Of a DNA stretch of 64,000 nt, positions 36,149 to 46,437 are shown in pieces; position 1 is the first letter of the stretch; each line of letters starts with the position of its first letter. A program made the position numbers and the translations under genes. Source of the stretch: Sporolactobacillus pectinivorans (GTDB lineage: Bacteria > Bacillota > Bacilli > Bacillales > Sporolactobacillaceae); contig NZ_NXGA01000001.1 of NCBI RefSeq assembly GCF_002802965.1, positions 2,068,102 through 2,132,101 on the forward strand, read 5' to 3'. The notes beneath the pieces were generated by a model. The model had not been told where the DNA came from and did no database searches. It was given only the letters and a program-made list of their open reading frames with translations.

Positions 36149-36367
36149 ATGCTGTGGCTATACATATTAGTGGGCATTGTCAGTCTGGCTGTTGGATTAA
36201 TCCTTGGCTTCCTGATTGCCCGTAGATATATGATGAACTATCTGAAGAAGAATCCGCCGATTAATGAACAGATGCTCCGTGTGATGATGACTCAAATGGG
36301 CCAGCACCCGTCACAAAAAAAGCTCAATCAAATGATGAAAGCGATCAATAATCAGACGAAGGATTGA
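36149..36367 (+). CDS. yneF: YneF/UPF0154 small membrane protein
   Basis: 72 aa, ATG after AAGGAGGAACAGGCAC. One N-terminal helix ([20 protein letters not shown]) followed by [19 protein letters not shown] and [10 protein letters not shown], the UPF0154 signature. Role unknown. Close to ccdC, as in Bacillus genomes. Confidence 0.9.
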   Translation: MLWLYILVGIVSLAVGLILGFLIARRYMMNYLKKNPPINEQMLRVMMTQMGQHPSQKKLNQMMKAINNQTKD

Positions 36368-36373
36368 CCCATT

Positions 36374-36410
36374 GGCCCAACCGGATACAGTAATCCGACT
36401 GGGCCTTTGT
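36374..36410 (+). terminator. Intrinsic terminator of yneF
   Basis: GGCCCA and CGGAT pair with ATCCG and TGGGCC, then TTTGTT. Confidence 0.7.
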
Positions 36411-36566
36411 TATACTTGGGCATGTTTTTAGCTTAAATGGCTAGTCGTTCTTCAGAAAGAATTTAGTTCGATTTAAAATGACTTGCGTGGGGCGCTTCCG
36501 CAGATGAAAATCATGATAAAATAGAAAGCAATGGTCGTACATTTCAATGAGGCAGGGATGATGAGT

Positions 36567-37490
36567 ATGAAAATCGGGGTCGTTGGCATTGGTTCAATTG
36601 CAGAGAAAGCCTATTTGCCAGTTTATGCTGGTTTGAAAGATGTTGAATTTCATTTTTGTACGCGCAATGCGCAGACGCTTGAAAAAATCAGTGCGATGTA
36701 CCGATGGAAATATCTTTATCAATCTATCGATCAACTAATTGAAAGCGGTATCGAAGCCGCTTTCGTTCATGCTGCAACTTCAGCCCATCCGGCAATCATT
36801 TCTAAACTATTAAACGAAGGAATTTCTGTCTATGTAGACAAACCGATTGCTGACCATTATGAAACGGCGAGGGAACTTACAGAACTTGCTGAAAAACAAA
36901 AGGTATTGTTGATGACCGGATTCAATCGGCGTTTCGCACCACTTAACAACGAAGCTTTTGCAGTTCCTGGCAAATCGATGATTGTTTACCAGAAAAATCG
37001 TGTCAATGATCCCAAGAACATTCGAACCTTTGTATATGATGATTTTATCCATGTTGTGGATACAGTCCGTTATTTGCTTAATCAGCCTGTCGATAGGATT
37101 GACGTGGCTGCAAAGAAAAACGAAGCTAATCTTTACACAAATCTCAGCGTCAATTTGCATGCAGGCAACCGGATGGTCGTTACAGTGATGAGCAGGATGA
37201 GCGGGGCTAATCAGGAACGGCTTCAGATTATGTCGCCGGCCGGTGAATATATCGTGCATAATCTGACTGAACTTGAACAAATAAATGGCACGGGCAGGTT
37301 TCGGAAACAATTTAGCGACTGGACCGCGACTCTATATAAGAGAGGTTTTGTGCAGATTATTACGGCTTTTCTTGATGCTGTAAAAGCGCACAAAAGTGAG
37401 CCGATCTCGAAGGCGGATGCATTGGAAACGCATTTGATTTGTGAGAGAATAGTTCAGAAGGCAGAGAGGAAAGATGAGCCGATGAACTGA
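36567..37490 (+). CDS. Gfo/Idh/MocA-family oxidoreductase
   Basis: 307 aa from the ATG giving MKIGVVGIGSIAEKAYLPVY; upstream in-frame ATGs exist, and AGGG stands about nine bases before this one. N-terminal NAD(P) Rossmann fold, then the family EKP-like motif as VDKPIADHYETARELTELAE and the catalytic block DDFIHVVDTVRYLL with its conserved His. Such enzymes oxidise or reduce sugars and inositols. The substrate cannot be told from context. Confidence 0.82.
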   Translation: MKIGVVGIGSIAEKAYLPVYAGLKDVEFHFCTRNAQTLEKISAMYRWKYLYQSIDQLIESGIEAAFVHAATSAHPAIISKLLNEGISVYVDKPIADHYETARELTELAEKQKVLLMTGFNRRFAPLNNEAFAVPGKSMIVYQKNRVNDPKNIRTFVYDDFIHVVDTVRYLLNQPVDRIDVAAKKNEANLYTNLSVNLHAGNRMVVTVMSRMSGANQERLQIMSPAGEYIVHNLTELEQINGTGRFRKQFSDWTATLYKRGFVQIITAFLDAVKAHKSEPISKADALETHLICERIVQKAERKDEPMN

Positions 37491-37536
37491 AACGAATTAA
37501 TAGGTTTTAACAACACATGTTTGTGCTAGCTGGGGG

Positions 37537-38025
37537 ATGAATAAGATAGCCGCAGAAATAATTGGATTATTGATTGGTGTGCTGTTCGCCTGCATGGTGA
37601 TTTTTATCCGACTGAAGGCATCTAAGAAACCGACGAATGCAAAGAAGTTATTGCTTCCACCGCTATTCATGGCGACTGGATTTATAATGTTTATTGAGCC
37701 GAAAACATGGCTCCCTTATTGGGAAGCAGGATCGGCTTTTCTGGTGGGGATGGCCTTTTCCATATTTCTAATTAAAACGTCAAAATTTGAACGTGTTGAC
37801 GATGCCGTTTATTTAAAACGATCCAAGGCATTCGTATTTATTCTCATCGGGCTGCTCGTTGTGCGCACTGTAATGAAGATTGCATTGGAACAGACCGTCA
37901 GCGTGCCGCAGACCGCTTCCTTTTTTTTCATCCTGGCATTCGGCATGATCCTGCCGTGGCGCCTTTCTATGTATCTGATGTATCGAAAATTGCTTAGAGA
38001 CGGACTGACTGATTTAGACCGATAA
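37537..38025 (+). CDS. ccdC: CcdC-like membrane protein
   Basis: 162 aa with five hydrophobic helices. FIRLKASKKPTNAKKLLLPP, FIEPKTWLPYWEA, and YLKRSKAFVFILIGLLVVR are CcdC (YneJ) hallmarks. In Bacillus it is linked with ccdA and cytochrome c maturation, though its role is unproven; ccdA is not here. The ATG at 37,537 directly abuts its GGGGG site, an awkward spacing. An ATA nine bases past the site is in frame. Confidence 0.82.
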   Translation: MNKIAAEIIGLLIGVLFACMVIFIRLKASKKPTNAKKLLLPPLFMATGFIMFIEPKTWLPYWEAGSAFLVGMAFSIFLIKTSKFERVDDAVYLKRSKAFVFILIGLLVVRTVMKIALEQTVSVPQTASFFFILAFGMILPWRLSMYLMYRKLLRDGLTDLDR

Positions 38026-38054
38026 ATATTTACTGAGAAGATAGGTGGGAGCAT

Positions 38055-38906
38055 TTGATCTGGATCGGACTGACAGGATGGGGAGACCATCCTAGTTTAT
38101 ATGAGTCTGACACAAAAGCTTCGAAACTGGAGCGCTATTGCAGCCATTTTCCGATTGTTGAGTGTGACAGCTCGTTTTACGCCATGCAGCCGGAAAAGAA
38201 TTATGTAAACTGGGCGAATGAAACACCGGATGGATTCCGTTTTATCGTCAAAGCCTATCAAGGTATGACTGGACATCTGAGAGGGAAAACAAGTTTCAAA
38301 ACCATTGGAGAAATGTTTGATATGTTTCGCATGTCCATTGAGCCGCTGCTTCAGTCAGGAAAATGCCCGATGATCCTTTTTCAGTATCCACCCTGGTTTG
38401 ACTGCTCTACTGAGAATATTGAAAAGCTTCGTTATACAAAAGAAAGAATGGGAAAGGTACCCGTTGCTATTGAGTTCCGAAATCCAACCTGGTATCTGCC
38501 GAGAATAAAAACGAAAACGCTGTCATTCCTTCAAAAAGAAGGATGGATTCACACCATTTGCGATGAACCTCAAACCGAAACCGGGTCCGTTCCAATGGTG
38601 CTTTCCGGTTGGGGTGACACAGTTCTGGTCCGCCTTCACGGACGCAATCTGGCAGGCTGGCTGGATCACGGACCAAACTGGAGAAAAGTGCGCTGTCTGT
38701 ACCGATACAATGGCAAAGAATTGGACGAATGGAAACGGCACCTAATGACCCTTAATCAGAAAGTCAAAAATGTGTACGTTTTGTTTAATAATAATTCGGG
38801 TGGGGATGCTGCAGGAAACGCAAAACAATTGATCAGTCTGTTAGGACTCCACTATCCCGGACTTGCACCGAAGCAACTCGGATTTTTCGATAATAACTCA
38901 TTATGA
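38055..38906 (+). CDS. DUF72 protein (YunF-like)
   Basis: 283 aa from TTG six bases after AGGTGG. TIM-barrel family features: WIGLTGWGDHPSLY, FPIVECDSSFYAMQPE, VAIEFRNPTWY and VYVLFNNNSGGDAAGNAKQL. The family is widespread with no established activity. It is followed by the nag genes but separated from them by their own promoter. Confidence 0.88.
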   Translation: MIWIGLTGWGDHPSLYESDTKASKLERYCSHFPIVECDSSFYAMQPEKNYVNWANETPDGFRFIVKAYQGMTGHLRGKTSFKTIGEMFDMFRMSIEPLLQSGKCPMILFQYPPWFDCSTENIEKLRYTKERMGKVPVAIEFRNPTWYLPRIKTKTLSFLQKEGWIHTICDEPQTETGSVPMVLSGWGDTVLVRLHGRNLAGWLDHGPNWRKVRCLYRYNGKELDEWKRHLMTLNQKVKNVYVLFNNNSGGDAAGNAKQLISLLGLHYPGLAPKQLGFFDNNSL

Positions 38907-38935
38907 AAATGAATATTTTTATTTTTTCTATCTAG

Positions 38936-38947
38936 ATGTCTAGACAT
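38936..38947. promoter_or_regulatory. NagR-type operator overlapping the nag promoter
   Basis: Perfect 12-bp palindrome ATGTCTAGACAT. The GTCTAGAC core matches operators of the GntR/HutC regulator NagR (YvoA). A TAGACA -35 (38,941-38,946) sits inside it, with TAAAAT (38,965-38,970) as -10 after an 18-base spacer, so binding would block RNA polymerase. Confidence 0.65.
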
Positions 38948-38993
38948 AATGACAATTCAAATGATAAAATAAGGGCAAAAGGAGCGAATAATC

Positions 38994-40166
38994 ATGTTGA
39001 AAAGAATAATCGGCTGTACTATTTATTCGGATCATGACTGGATTGGCAACGGGAGTCTGGCATTTAATCAGGGAAAAATCGTGTCGGTTGGACACTCACT
39101 GGATCAAGGCTCAGATGAAGTTTTTCATTTTCCTTCAGAGTATAAATGTATACCGGGAATGATCGATATGCATATTCATGGGGCTAATGGCGCTGATACG
39201 ATGGACGCGACACCGGAAGCGCTGGGCACGATTGCTTCAACCCTCCCCAAGGAAGCAACGACTTCATTTCTCGCTACGACAATTACGCAGTCTGAAGAGG
39301 CTATTGAATCTGCACTGGTTAATGCTGCCCAAGTAATCGGGCGACAGAAACCTGGCGAAGCAGAGATTCTGGGCGTTCATCTGGAAGGCCCGTTTATCAG
39401 CAAAGACAAGTGCGGAGCACAGCCGCAGGAATATATCTCAGATGCCGATATTGAACGCTTTGATAAATGGCAGAAACTGAGCGGTGGTCACATAAAAGAA
39501 GTGACGCTTGCCCCTGAAATAAAAGACGGACTGTCCCTTATCCGCCATCTTGCCGATCAGCATGTTGTCGCGTCAATCGGCCACAGCAATGGTGTTGATG
39601 AGGATGTCATCCGGGCTATCGCTGCAGGCGCTACCCAAGTGACGCATGTCTATAATGGCATGAGGGGCATGCATCATCGTGAACCCGGCATTCTGGGTGG
39701 GGCGCTGCTGCATCATGAATTGTATACTGAACTGATCTGCGACGGCAAGCATGTATGCCAGGGAATGGTCAACCTTGCTTATAAACTGAAAGGCAGCGAT
39801 CGAATGATTCTGATTACAGATGCCATGCGTGCCAAGTGCCTGAAAAACGGCGTTTATGATCTTGGCGGTCAGGAAGTCCATGTAAAGGACGGATTGGCTG
39901 TCCTTTCATCGGGGACGATTGCCGGCAGCGTGCTGAAAATGGATCAGGCGTTAAGAAATATGCTTACATTTACGGATGCGACACTTGAAGATATTGTCCA
40001 GATGGGTGCTATCAATCCTGCACTTCAATGTGGCGTATTTGACCGAAAAGGGTCACTCGAAGTGGGCAAGGATGCTGATTTCATCATTCTTGACGGGCAA
40101 AACCAACTGGTTATGACCGTGTGCAGAGGAACTATCGCTTATCAAAGAGAAGGGGCTCTTCAGTAA
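38994..40166 (+). CDS. nagA: N-acetylglucosamine-6-phosphate deacetylase
   Basis: 390 aa, ATG after AAAAGGAGCGAATAATC. Metal site HIHG in GMIDMHIHGANGADTMDA, then LEGPFISKDKCGA, GHSNGVDEDVI, THVYNGMRGMHHREPG and the catalytic Asp in LITDAMRA. It removes acetate from GlcNAc-6-P in the cytoplasm. First gene of nagA-nagB-nagR; its stop overlaps the nagB start (TAATG). Confidence 0.95.
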   Translation: MLKRIIGCTIYSDHDWIGNGSLAFNQGKIVSVGHSLDQGSDEVFHFPSEYKCIPGMIDMHIHGANGADTMDATPEALGTIASTLPKEATTSFLATTITQSEEAIESALVNAAQVIGRQKPGEAEILGVHLEGPFISKDKCGAQPQEYISDADIERFDKWQKLSGGHIKEVTLAPEIKDGLSLIRHLADQHVVASIGHSNGVDEDVIRAIAAGATQVTHVYNGMRGMHHREPGILGGALLHHELYTELICDGKHVCQGMVNLAYKLKGSDRMILITDAMRAKCLKNGVYDLGGQEVHVKDGLAVLSSGTIAGSVLKMDQALRNMLTFTDATLEDIVQMGAINPALQCGVFDRKGSLEVGKDADFIILDGQNQLVMTVCRGTIAYQREGALQ

Positions 40167-40915
40167 TGAAAATCATATCCGTTGCAGATAAAAATGAAAT
40201 GAGCGGACGTGCGGCTTCAATCATTAGCCAACTTGTCCGCAGGAAAAACGATGCAGTCATTGGGCTTGCAACAGGCGGGACTCCCGAAGGAACTTACAGC
40301 AAGCTTGTGGAAGACCGTCAAAAAAATCACACCAGTTACAGTAAAATCCGCACTGTAAATCTGGACGAATATGTTGGTATTCCTAGGGATGATCCGAACA
40401 GCTACCACACATATATGGAAAATCATCTTTTTAAGTTCGTCGATCTTCCGGCAGGGCAGCATTTTCTTCCGGATGGCAATGCATTATCTCTCAGTGAGGA
40501 ATGTCGGGGCTATGATCAAATGATTGAAGAACTGGGCGGCGTCGATCTTCAGCTTCTTGGAATCGGACGCAACGGGCATATCGGATTTAATGAACCGGGC
40601 ACACCGTTCGATATTGGGACGCATACCGTTGAGCTGACAGATTCAACCCGCAGGGCCAATGCAAGATTTTTTGGATCGATTGATGCCGTTCCTTCGCAGG
40701 CCATAACAATGGGGATTTGCACAATCATGAAAAGCAGGTCCATTTTGTTGATTGTCTCCGGGGAAAATAAGGCGGAGGCGATGAGCAGGCTGTTGAATAC
40801 TGAAAAAACTGATACCGACTTTCCTGCTTCTGTCCTGATCAGCCATCCGGATGTCACGGTTATTGCAGATGCAGAAGCGCTTGCCCGGACTAAAAAGAAA
40901 GCGGGGAAATTTTGA
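40166..40915 (+). CDS. nagB: Glucosamine-6-phosphate deaminase
   Basis: 249 aa from the ATG that overlaps the nagA stop; a longer frame upstream is inside nagA. Motifs: GLATGGTPEGTYSKL, NLDEYVGIPRDDPNSYHTYM (Asp general base) and LGIGRNGHIGFNEPGTPF (His loop). It turns GlcN-6-P into fructose 6-phosphate and ammonia. Translation is probably coupled to nagA. Confidence 0.95.
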   Translation: MKIISVADKNEMSGRAASIISQLVRRKNDAVIGLATGGTPEGTYSKLVEDRQKNHTSYSKIRTVNLDEYVGIPRDDPNSYHTYMENHLFKFVDLPAGQHFLPDGNALSLSEECRGYDQMIEELGGVDLQLLGIGRNGHIGFNEPGTPFDIGTHTVELTDSTRRANARFFGSIDAVPSQAITMGICTIMKSRSILLIVSGENKAEAMSRLLNTEKTDTDFPASVLISHPDVTVIADAEALARTKKKAGKF

Positions 40916-41644
40916 ATGATTGATCGGCAATCACCGATTCCAGTGTACTTTCAGATTGAGCAGTACATTGAAAATCTGATTGAAACGGAAGACCTTAAAG
41001 TGGGGGACAGAATTCCGTCTGAAAAGGAGTTTACCGAGCAATTCCATGTATCAAGGATGACAGTCAGGCAGGCAGTGATGGATCTTGTCGTTCAAGGGAT
41101 ACTTGTCCGCCTTAAGGGGAAGGGGACTTTTGTATCAGGACAGAAAAAAATTGAGAAGCCGCTGACCGGCCTGACCGGATTTACTCAGGAAATGGTCAGC
41201 CGTGGGTTGAAGCCAGACAGTAGGTTGCTTGGCTTTAATCGGCTGCATCCCTCAGAAAAGATTGCAGCGAAGCTTAAGCTTGCCGAAGGGCAGGAAATTT
41301 TTGAAGTGAAGAGAACCCGTATAGCTGATGGGTATCCAATGGCCATTGAAACCACCTTTATACCATCCGTCCTTGTTCCTGAACTCACTGCAGAAAAGGC
41401 AAACCAGTCTCTTTATGATTATATCGAAAAAGTAGGCGGCTTTGCGATTGACCATGCGGAACAGACGCTTGAGGCCTCAATTGTTACGATAGAAGAAGCA
41501 AAATTTTTAGAGGTACCTAAGGGCTCACCTGTGCTGCTTATTGAACGGTTGTCTTTTCTGAAAGGCGGCATACCTTTTGAGTTTACAAAGTCCCTTTATC
41601 GCGCAGACCGATATAAGTTTATTGTTCGCCTTCCAAACGCTTAA
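40916..41644 (+). CDS. nagR: GntR/HutC-family regulator NagR (YvoA)
   Basis: 242 aa; ATG immediately follows the nagB stop. N-terminal GntR winged helix (VGDRIPSEKEFTEQFHVSRM, TVRQAVMDLVVQGILVRLKG) and a C-terminal UTRA effector domain (IFEVKRTRIADGYPMAIETT). The last gene of the operon, as in Bacillus. It should bind GlcN-6-P or GlcNAc-6-P and release the palindrome at 38,936. Confidence 0.93.
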   Translation: MIDRQSPIPVYFQIEQYIENLIETEDLKVGDRIPSEKEFTEQFHVSRMTVRQAVMDLVVQGILVRLKGKGTFVSGQKKIEKPLTGLTGFTQEMVSRGLKPDSRLLGFNRLHPSEKIAAKLKLAEGQEIFEVKRTRIADGYPMAIETTFIPSVLVPELTAEKANQSLYDYIEKVGGFAIDHAEQTLEASIVTIEEAKFLEVPKGSPVLLIERLSFLKGGIPFEFTKSLYRADRYKFIVRLPNA

Positions 41645-41797
41645 AACTCATGATTTAATAACGAACAGATCCATGCAATCAGTGCTGTATGTTATTGATC
41701 ACAGGTTCTCTATTGTATAATTTTACTTATTTACTTTTATCATTTAAGATAAAGTTAAAGTTGTGAGTAAATTGTAAATTATAGAGAGGGTGATGGT

Positions 41798-44539
41798 ATG
41801 GCAACGGCTGCAGAAAGCAACACATCCAAACGGAAGGATTTTTTTCATGCGCGTAATCATTTTACCAGCAACGGGAAAACCTACTGTTTTTACGATCTTA
41901 GGGTCCTAAAGAAATTCGGCGATATTGAACGCCTTCCATATTCGATAAAAGTATTGCTGGAAGCTGTTTTACGTCAATGTGACGGCAAGGTCGTTAAGCA
42001 GGAGCATGTCGAAAACCTGGCAAAATGGGGAACAGAAGAGTTGAACAAAACAATTGACGTTCCGTTCAACCCCTCACGGATCATTTTGCAGGATTTTACC
42101 GGTGTTCCAGCTGTCGTTGATCTTGCCTCTCTCAGAAAAGCGATGGCAGATGCCGGCGGTGATCCGAAAAAAATCAATCCTGAAAAACCTGTTGATCTAG
42201 TTGTCGACCACTCCGTTCAAGTTGACCGGTTCGGAACGGATGATGCCCTGAAGTTTAATATGGTCCGGGAATTTGAGCGCAACGGTGAGCGTTACAAGTT
42301 TCTGAAATGGGCACAGAAGTCGTTTGAAAACTTCCGCGCTGTTCCCCCTGCTACCGGGATTGTTCACCAAGTGAATCTCGAATATCTGGCTTCCGTTGTT
42401 CACGCAATTACTGAGGATGACGGCAGCCTGACAGCTTATCCGGATACACTGGTCGGAACCGATTCACATACGACAATGATTAACGGACTGGGTGTTCTCG
42501 GCTGGGGTGTCGGCGGTATCGAAGCCGAAGCGGGTATGCTGGGTCAGCCTTCTTATTTTCCAGTACCTGAAGTGATTGGTATCCGGATCACCGGCAACCT
42601 CCCTGATGGGACAACAGCAACTGATCTCGCATTGAAAGTGACACAAATTCTGCGTGAAGAAAGTGTCGTTGGCAAATTTGTCGAATTCTTCGGGCCGAGC
42701 TTATCCCATATGTCTCTTGCCGACCGGGCAACGGTTTCGAATATGTCACCGGAAAATGGTGCTACGGCAACATTTTTCCCCGTCGATCAAGTGACACTGG
42801 ACTATCTGTCTCTGACGGGACGTTCGCATGAATCCATTCGACTTGTTGAAGATTACTGCAGAGCGAACGGACTGTTTTATACACCGGATTCTAGGGATCC
42901 GCGTTTCACTAAAGTAATTGAGCTGAATCTTTCTGATGTTCAGCCATCGCTAGCCGGACCAAAACGCCCTCAGGATCGCATCGCACTGGCAAAAATCAAA
43001 GATGAATTTGCGGCGTCGCTCACGAGTCCGGCCGGAAATCATGGTTTTGGCTTTAAGTCTGATGAAATAGGGAAAAACGCATTTATTGAACATTCAGATG
43101 GAAGTAAAACGGAATTGAAAACCGGTGCGGTGGTGATTGCAGCGATTACGAGCTGCACGAATACAAGCAATCCAAGTGTGATGATTGGTGCTGGTCTGCT
43201 GGCTAAGAAAGCAGTCGAAAAGGGCCTGACGGTTCCGGATTATGTGAAAACCAGTCTGGCACCGGGATCAAAAGTGGTTACGGACTATTTGGAAAATGCC
43301 GGTTTGATGCCTTACCTTGAAAAACTCGGGTTTAATCTTGTTGGTTATGGCTGTACGACTTGTATCGGCAATTCGGGACCTCTCCCGGAAGAGGTTGAAA
43401 AGGCGATTACAGACAGCGATCTGACTGTTTCTGCGGTCCTCTCCGGAAATCGAAATTTTGAGGGGCGGATTCATCCTCTGATTCGGGCAAACTATCTGGC
43501 CTCGCCACCGCTTGTCGTTGCTTTTGCATTGGCTGGCACGGTTCATTTTGATGTGAAGCACGATTCTTTTGGTAAAGATAAAAATGGCCGGGATGTGTAT
43601 TTCAAAGATATCTGGCCATCCCGTGATGAAATTGCCGAGGCAGTAAGCCAATCTGTCAATCCGGAAATGTTTAAAAAAGAGTATTCTCGTGTTTTCACTG
43701 AAAATCAGCGTTGGAACTCGATTCAGACGAGTGAAGGCGAGCTGTACGACTGGGATCCGGATTCAACTTACATCCAGAACCCACCGTTTTTTGAACAGCT
43801 TTCAGCTGGTCTGAAGGAAATCAAGCCGATTGAAAATCTCCGGGTCATCGGAAAGTTTGGCGATTCTGTCACAACGGATCACATTTCTCCGGCGGGTGCC
43901 ATTTCTCAAAAGAGCCCGGCTGGACAATACCTGCTTGGTAAAGGTGTCAAGCGCTTTGATTTTAATTCATACGGATCCCGGCGGGGAAATCACGAGGTCA
44001 TGATGCGCGGTACTTTTGCAAATGTCCGCATCCGCAACAAAATTGCTCCGGGAACTGAAGGTGGCTATACGACGTACTGGCCGTCCGGAGAGGTTATGCC
44101 GATTTATGAAGCAGCCATGAAGTATAAAAAAGACGGAACGGGTCTGATTGTTCTGGCCGGCTGGGATTACGGTATGGGCAGCTCAAGAGACTGGGCCGCG
44201 AAGGGTACCAATTTACTTGGAATAAAAGCGGTCATCGCTCAAAGCTTTGAACGGATACACCGCAGCAATCTAGTGATGATGGGTGTCCTTCCGCTTCAGT
44301 TCATGGAGGGCCAAAGTGCAGGCAAACTAGGCCTGTCCGGCGAGGAACAAATCAGCATTGATATCAACGAAAAAGTCGTTCCCGGACAGATCCTTCAAGC
44401 CAAGGCCGTTTCTGAAAACGGATCAGTCATTCCATTCGAGGTCATTGTCCGCTTTGACAGTGAAGTTGAAATTGATTATTACCGCAATGGAGGAATTCTT
44501 CAGACAATTTTGCGCCGGAAACTTAATGAGAAGGCGTGA
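41798..44539 (+). CDS. acnA: Aconitate hydratase
   Basis: 913 aa, ATG after GAGGGTGATGGT. A complete bacterial/IRP-type aconitase. The 4Fe-4S ligands are Cys453 ([11 protein letters not shown]) and Cys519/Cys522 ([13 protein letters not shown]). Substrate loops include [20 protein letters not shown] and [20 protein letters not shown]. It interconverts citrate and isocitrate and may bind RNA as an apo form. Called citB in Bacillus. Monocistronic; no clear CcpC site was identified upstream. Confidence 0.96.
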   Translation: MATAAESNTSKRKDFFHARNHFTSNGKTYCFYDLRVLKKFGDIERLPYSIKVLLEAVLRQCDGKVVKQEHVENLAKWGTEELNKTIDVPFNPSRIILQDFTGVPAVVDLASLRKAMADAGGDPKKINPEKPVDLVVDHSVQVDRFGTDDALKFNMVREFERNGERYKFLKWAQKSFENFRAVPPATGIVHQVNLEYLASVVHAITEDDGSLTAYPDTLVGTDSHTTMINGLGVLGWGVGGIEAEAGMLGQPSYFPVPEVIGIRITGNLPDGTTATDLALKVTQILREESVVGKFVEFFGPSLSHMSLADRATVSNMSPENGATATFFPVDQVTLDYLSLTGRSHESIRLVEDYCRANGLFYTPDSRDPRFTKVIELNLSDVQPSLAGPKRPQDRIALAKIKDEFAASLTSPAGNHGFGFKSDEIGKNAFIEHSDGSKTELKTGAVVIAAITSCTNTSNPSVMIGAGLLAKKAVEKGLTVPDYVKTSLAPGSKVVTDYLENAGLMPYLEKLGFNLVGYGCTTCIGNSGPLPEEVEKAITDSDLTVSAVLSGNRNFEGRIHPLIRANYLASPPLVVAFALAGTVHFDVKHDSFGKDKNGRDVYFKDIWPSRDEIAEAVSQSVNPEMFKKEYSRVFTENQRWNSIQTSEGELYDWDPDSTYIQNPPFFEQLSAGLKEIKPIENLRVIGKFGDSVTTDHISPAGAISQKSPAGQYLLGKGVKRFDFNSYGSRRGNHEVMMRGTFANVRIRNKIAPGTEGGYTTYWPSGEVMPIYEAAMKYKKDGTGLIVLAGWDYGMGSSRDWAAKGTNLLGIKAVIAQSFERIHRSNLVMMGVLPLQFMEGQSAGKLGLSGEEQISIDINEKVVPGQILQAKAVSENGSVIPFEVIVRFDSEVEIDYYRNGGILQTILRRKLNEKA

Positions 44540-44752
44540 TAAATTTTTTTGCTGTCGATGAATATTTAAAGAAGTCATGGGCATGATAAATAGCGAAGAA
44601 GATCAGAAAATGTTTTGATCTTTTCGGTTATTATCGGAGGAGAGGATTCCATTGGAAAGTCCAACTTGCCCAATGCATCTCAAATGGCTTTTTAGCCGCT
44701 CTGAAAGATAACAATTCGTAAAATCTGATTCAATTTCATCTTCTTCATCTGG

Positions 44753-44785
44753 GGGACTGTCCTTTTAGGACGGTCCCTTTATAAA
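44753..44785 (+). terminator. Terminator following aconitase
   Basis: GGGAC-GTCC pairs with GGAC-GTCCC around TTTTA, then TTTATAAAT. Confidence 0.65.
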
Positions 44786-44786
44786 T

Positions 44787-44823
44787 AAAAAACCGGGGTG
44801 GACGATGAAAGTCCCCCCGGTTT
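44787..44823 (-). terminator. Terminator of the M20 peptidase gene
   Basis: AAACCGGGG-GGAC pairs with GTCC-CCCCGGTTT, followed by a T-run on the minus strand. Confidence 0.75.
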
Positions 44824-44842
44824 AGTGTGTACGAATTCTGAC

Positions 44843-46213
44843 TCACATCTGCTCAGGCAAAAAGGTGAGAAAATCAATTAAGGCTTTAAGGCCGCGGTCA
44901 AAGTTGACAAGATGAAAATGTTCATTTGGTGCGTGAAAGTTTTCTGTGGCTAGTCCGAAACCCATAAGCACTGGTGCCAGCCCCAATTTATCATGGAATG
45001 TATTTACAATCGGGACCGACCCGCCTTGTCTTGAAAAGACAGGGTTAACATGAAATGCTTCCTTAAGCGCTGCTCCTGCGGCCTTTAATGCAGGATGATC
45101 CAGCGGCATGACAAATGGTTCTGCATGATCCATCAGCCGAATATCCATTTTCACGCCTGCCGGGAGATGTGCGTTCAAGTGTTTTTTCAAAAGTGCAGCG
45201 ATCATGGCAGGGTCCTGATTCGGGACGAGACGGCAGGTGATTTTTGCCGTTGCCTTGGAAGGAATAACTGTTTTGAGACCCTCACCTTGAAATCCGCCGA
45301 AGACTCCGTTTAGCTCCACTGTTGGACGCGCCCAAATTCTGGCTATGGTAGAATAACCCGGTTCTCCCCAAAGCGTGTCGACATCTAATTCCTTCTTTAA
45401 TGCATCATCATCAGAAATTTTCTCACAGGTTGTTTTTTCTTCTGCGGTCAGTTCTTCGACGTCATCATAAAAGCCTTCAACTGCAATTTTTCCGCTGTGG
45501 TCGTGAAGAGAAGCAAGCAGCTCAACCATGGCGTGGAGTGTATTCTGTACTGCGCCGCCGTACACGCCTGAATGAAGATCACCCTTCGGACCGCGCAGAT
45601 GAACCTCAAGTCCGCAAAGACCGCGCAAACCGTAGCTGACAGCCGGCTGGTCAATTCCGATCATTGTTGTGTCCGATACGAGCAGCACATCGGCTTTCAG
45701 TAATTCCAGATGGTCATCGATGAAATCGTCCAGATGGGCGCTGCCGATTTCTTCTTCGCCCTCAAAGCAGAATTTAATATTAACCGGAAGTTCTCCTTTA
45801 ACTGCAAGTATTGATTCAGCTGCTTTTGCCAGCATTAAGACCTGGCCTTTATCATCGCTGCAGCCGCGTGCATAAATGATATTGTCGATGATTTCCGGTT
45901 TAAAGGGGTCGGTTTTCCACTGATCAACTGGATCGACAGGCTGCACATCGTAGTGCCCGTAACAGAGGACCGTTGGTTTTCCTTCAGCTTTTAGATAATC
46001 GGCATAGACGACCGGATGTCCTGCAGTCTCCAATATTTGAACATTTTCCAACCTGCCCTCCCTAAGATCCCCGGCAAGCCATTCGGCCGCTTTTCTGACG
46101 TCCGCTTTGTGCAAGGAATCTGAGCTAACGCTGGGAATTGAGAGAAAGTCGGACATTTGTTTCAGATGAAGCGCCCGATTATTTTCAAGAAAAGCATTGA
46201 TTTGTTGATCCAC
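44843..46213 (-). CDS. M20-family dipeptidase
   Basis: 456 aa. GTG is chosen because GGGAGG stands ten bases upstream; the open frame extends 18 codons further without a site. Zinc-ligand blocks are CYGHYDVQPVDP (His/Asp), GCSDDKGQ (bridging Asp), CFEGEEEIGS (catalytic Glu and ligand), and ENFHAPNEHF near the end. The dimerisation domain carries LRGPKGDLHSGVYGG. The sequence fits the CNDP/carnosinase-like cytosolic dipeptidases rather than PepV. Substrate unknown. Confidence 0.88.
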   Translation of the reverse strand: MDQQINAFLENNRALHLKQMSDFLSIPSVSSDSLHKADVRKAAEWLAGDLREGRLENVQILETAGHPVVYADYLKAEGKPTVLCYGHYDVQPVDPVDQWKTDPFKPEIIDNIIYARGCSDDKGQVLMLAKAAESILAVKGELPVNIKFCFEGEEEIGSAHLDDFIDDHLELLKADVLLVSDTTMIGIDQPAVSYGLRGLCGLEVHLRGPKGDLHSGVYGGAVQNTLHAMVELLASLHDHSGKIAVEGFYDDVEELTAEEKTTCEKISDDDALKKELDVDTLWGEPGYSTIARIWARPTVELNGVFGGFQGEGLKTVIPSKATAKITCRLVPNQDPAMIAALLKKHLNAHLPAGVKMDIRLMDHAEPFVMPLDHPALKAAGAALKEAFHVNPVFSRQGGSVPIVNTFHDKLGLAPVLMGFGLATENFHAPNEHFHLVNFDRGLKALIDFLTFLPEQM

Positions 46214-46362
46214 TAAAAAAGACCTCCCAAATGGTATTCTGACTTTTCTATTGTAGCAGATAGTCATATTTTTTATAAATAAGATATCAAACTATAACGA
46301 TCAGGTTTAAGCGACAAAATAAGGGGAAAGATAAGAATGTAATGAAATATTCACACAATATT

Positions 46363-46376
46363 AGAAAACGTTTTCT
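46363..46376. promoter_or_regulatory. cre-like palindrome ahead of a small basic gene
   Basis: AGAAAACGTTTTCT is a perfect 14-bp palindrome, close to the CcpA cre (TGAAAACGTTTTCA), and sits where the -35 would be relative to TATAAT at 46,384-46,389. Confidence 0.45.
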
Positions 46377-46437
46377 TACCCTTTATAATAAGAGAGATAG
46401 GACAAGCGGATAAAATATAAAGAAAGGAGGCGGGCAT

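Larger units (their letters stand above)
44540..44842. other. Spacer with two terminators
   Basis: A strong GGAGGAG site precedes a 19-codon TTG frame at 44,653 (ESPTCPMHLKWLFSRSER). Such a short frame may be a relic of a small spore-protein gene, which often follows aconitase in Bacillus, but the sequence does not match SspO or SspP. Confidence 0.4.
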
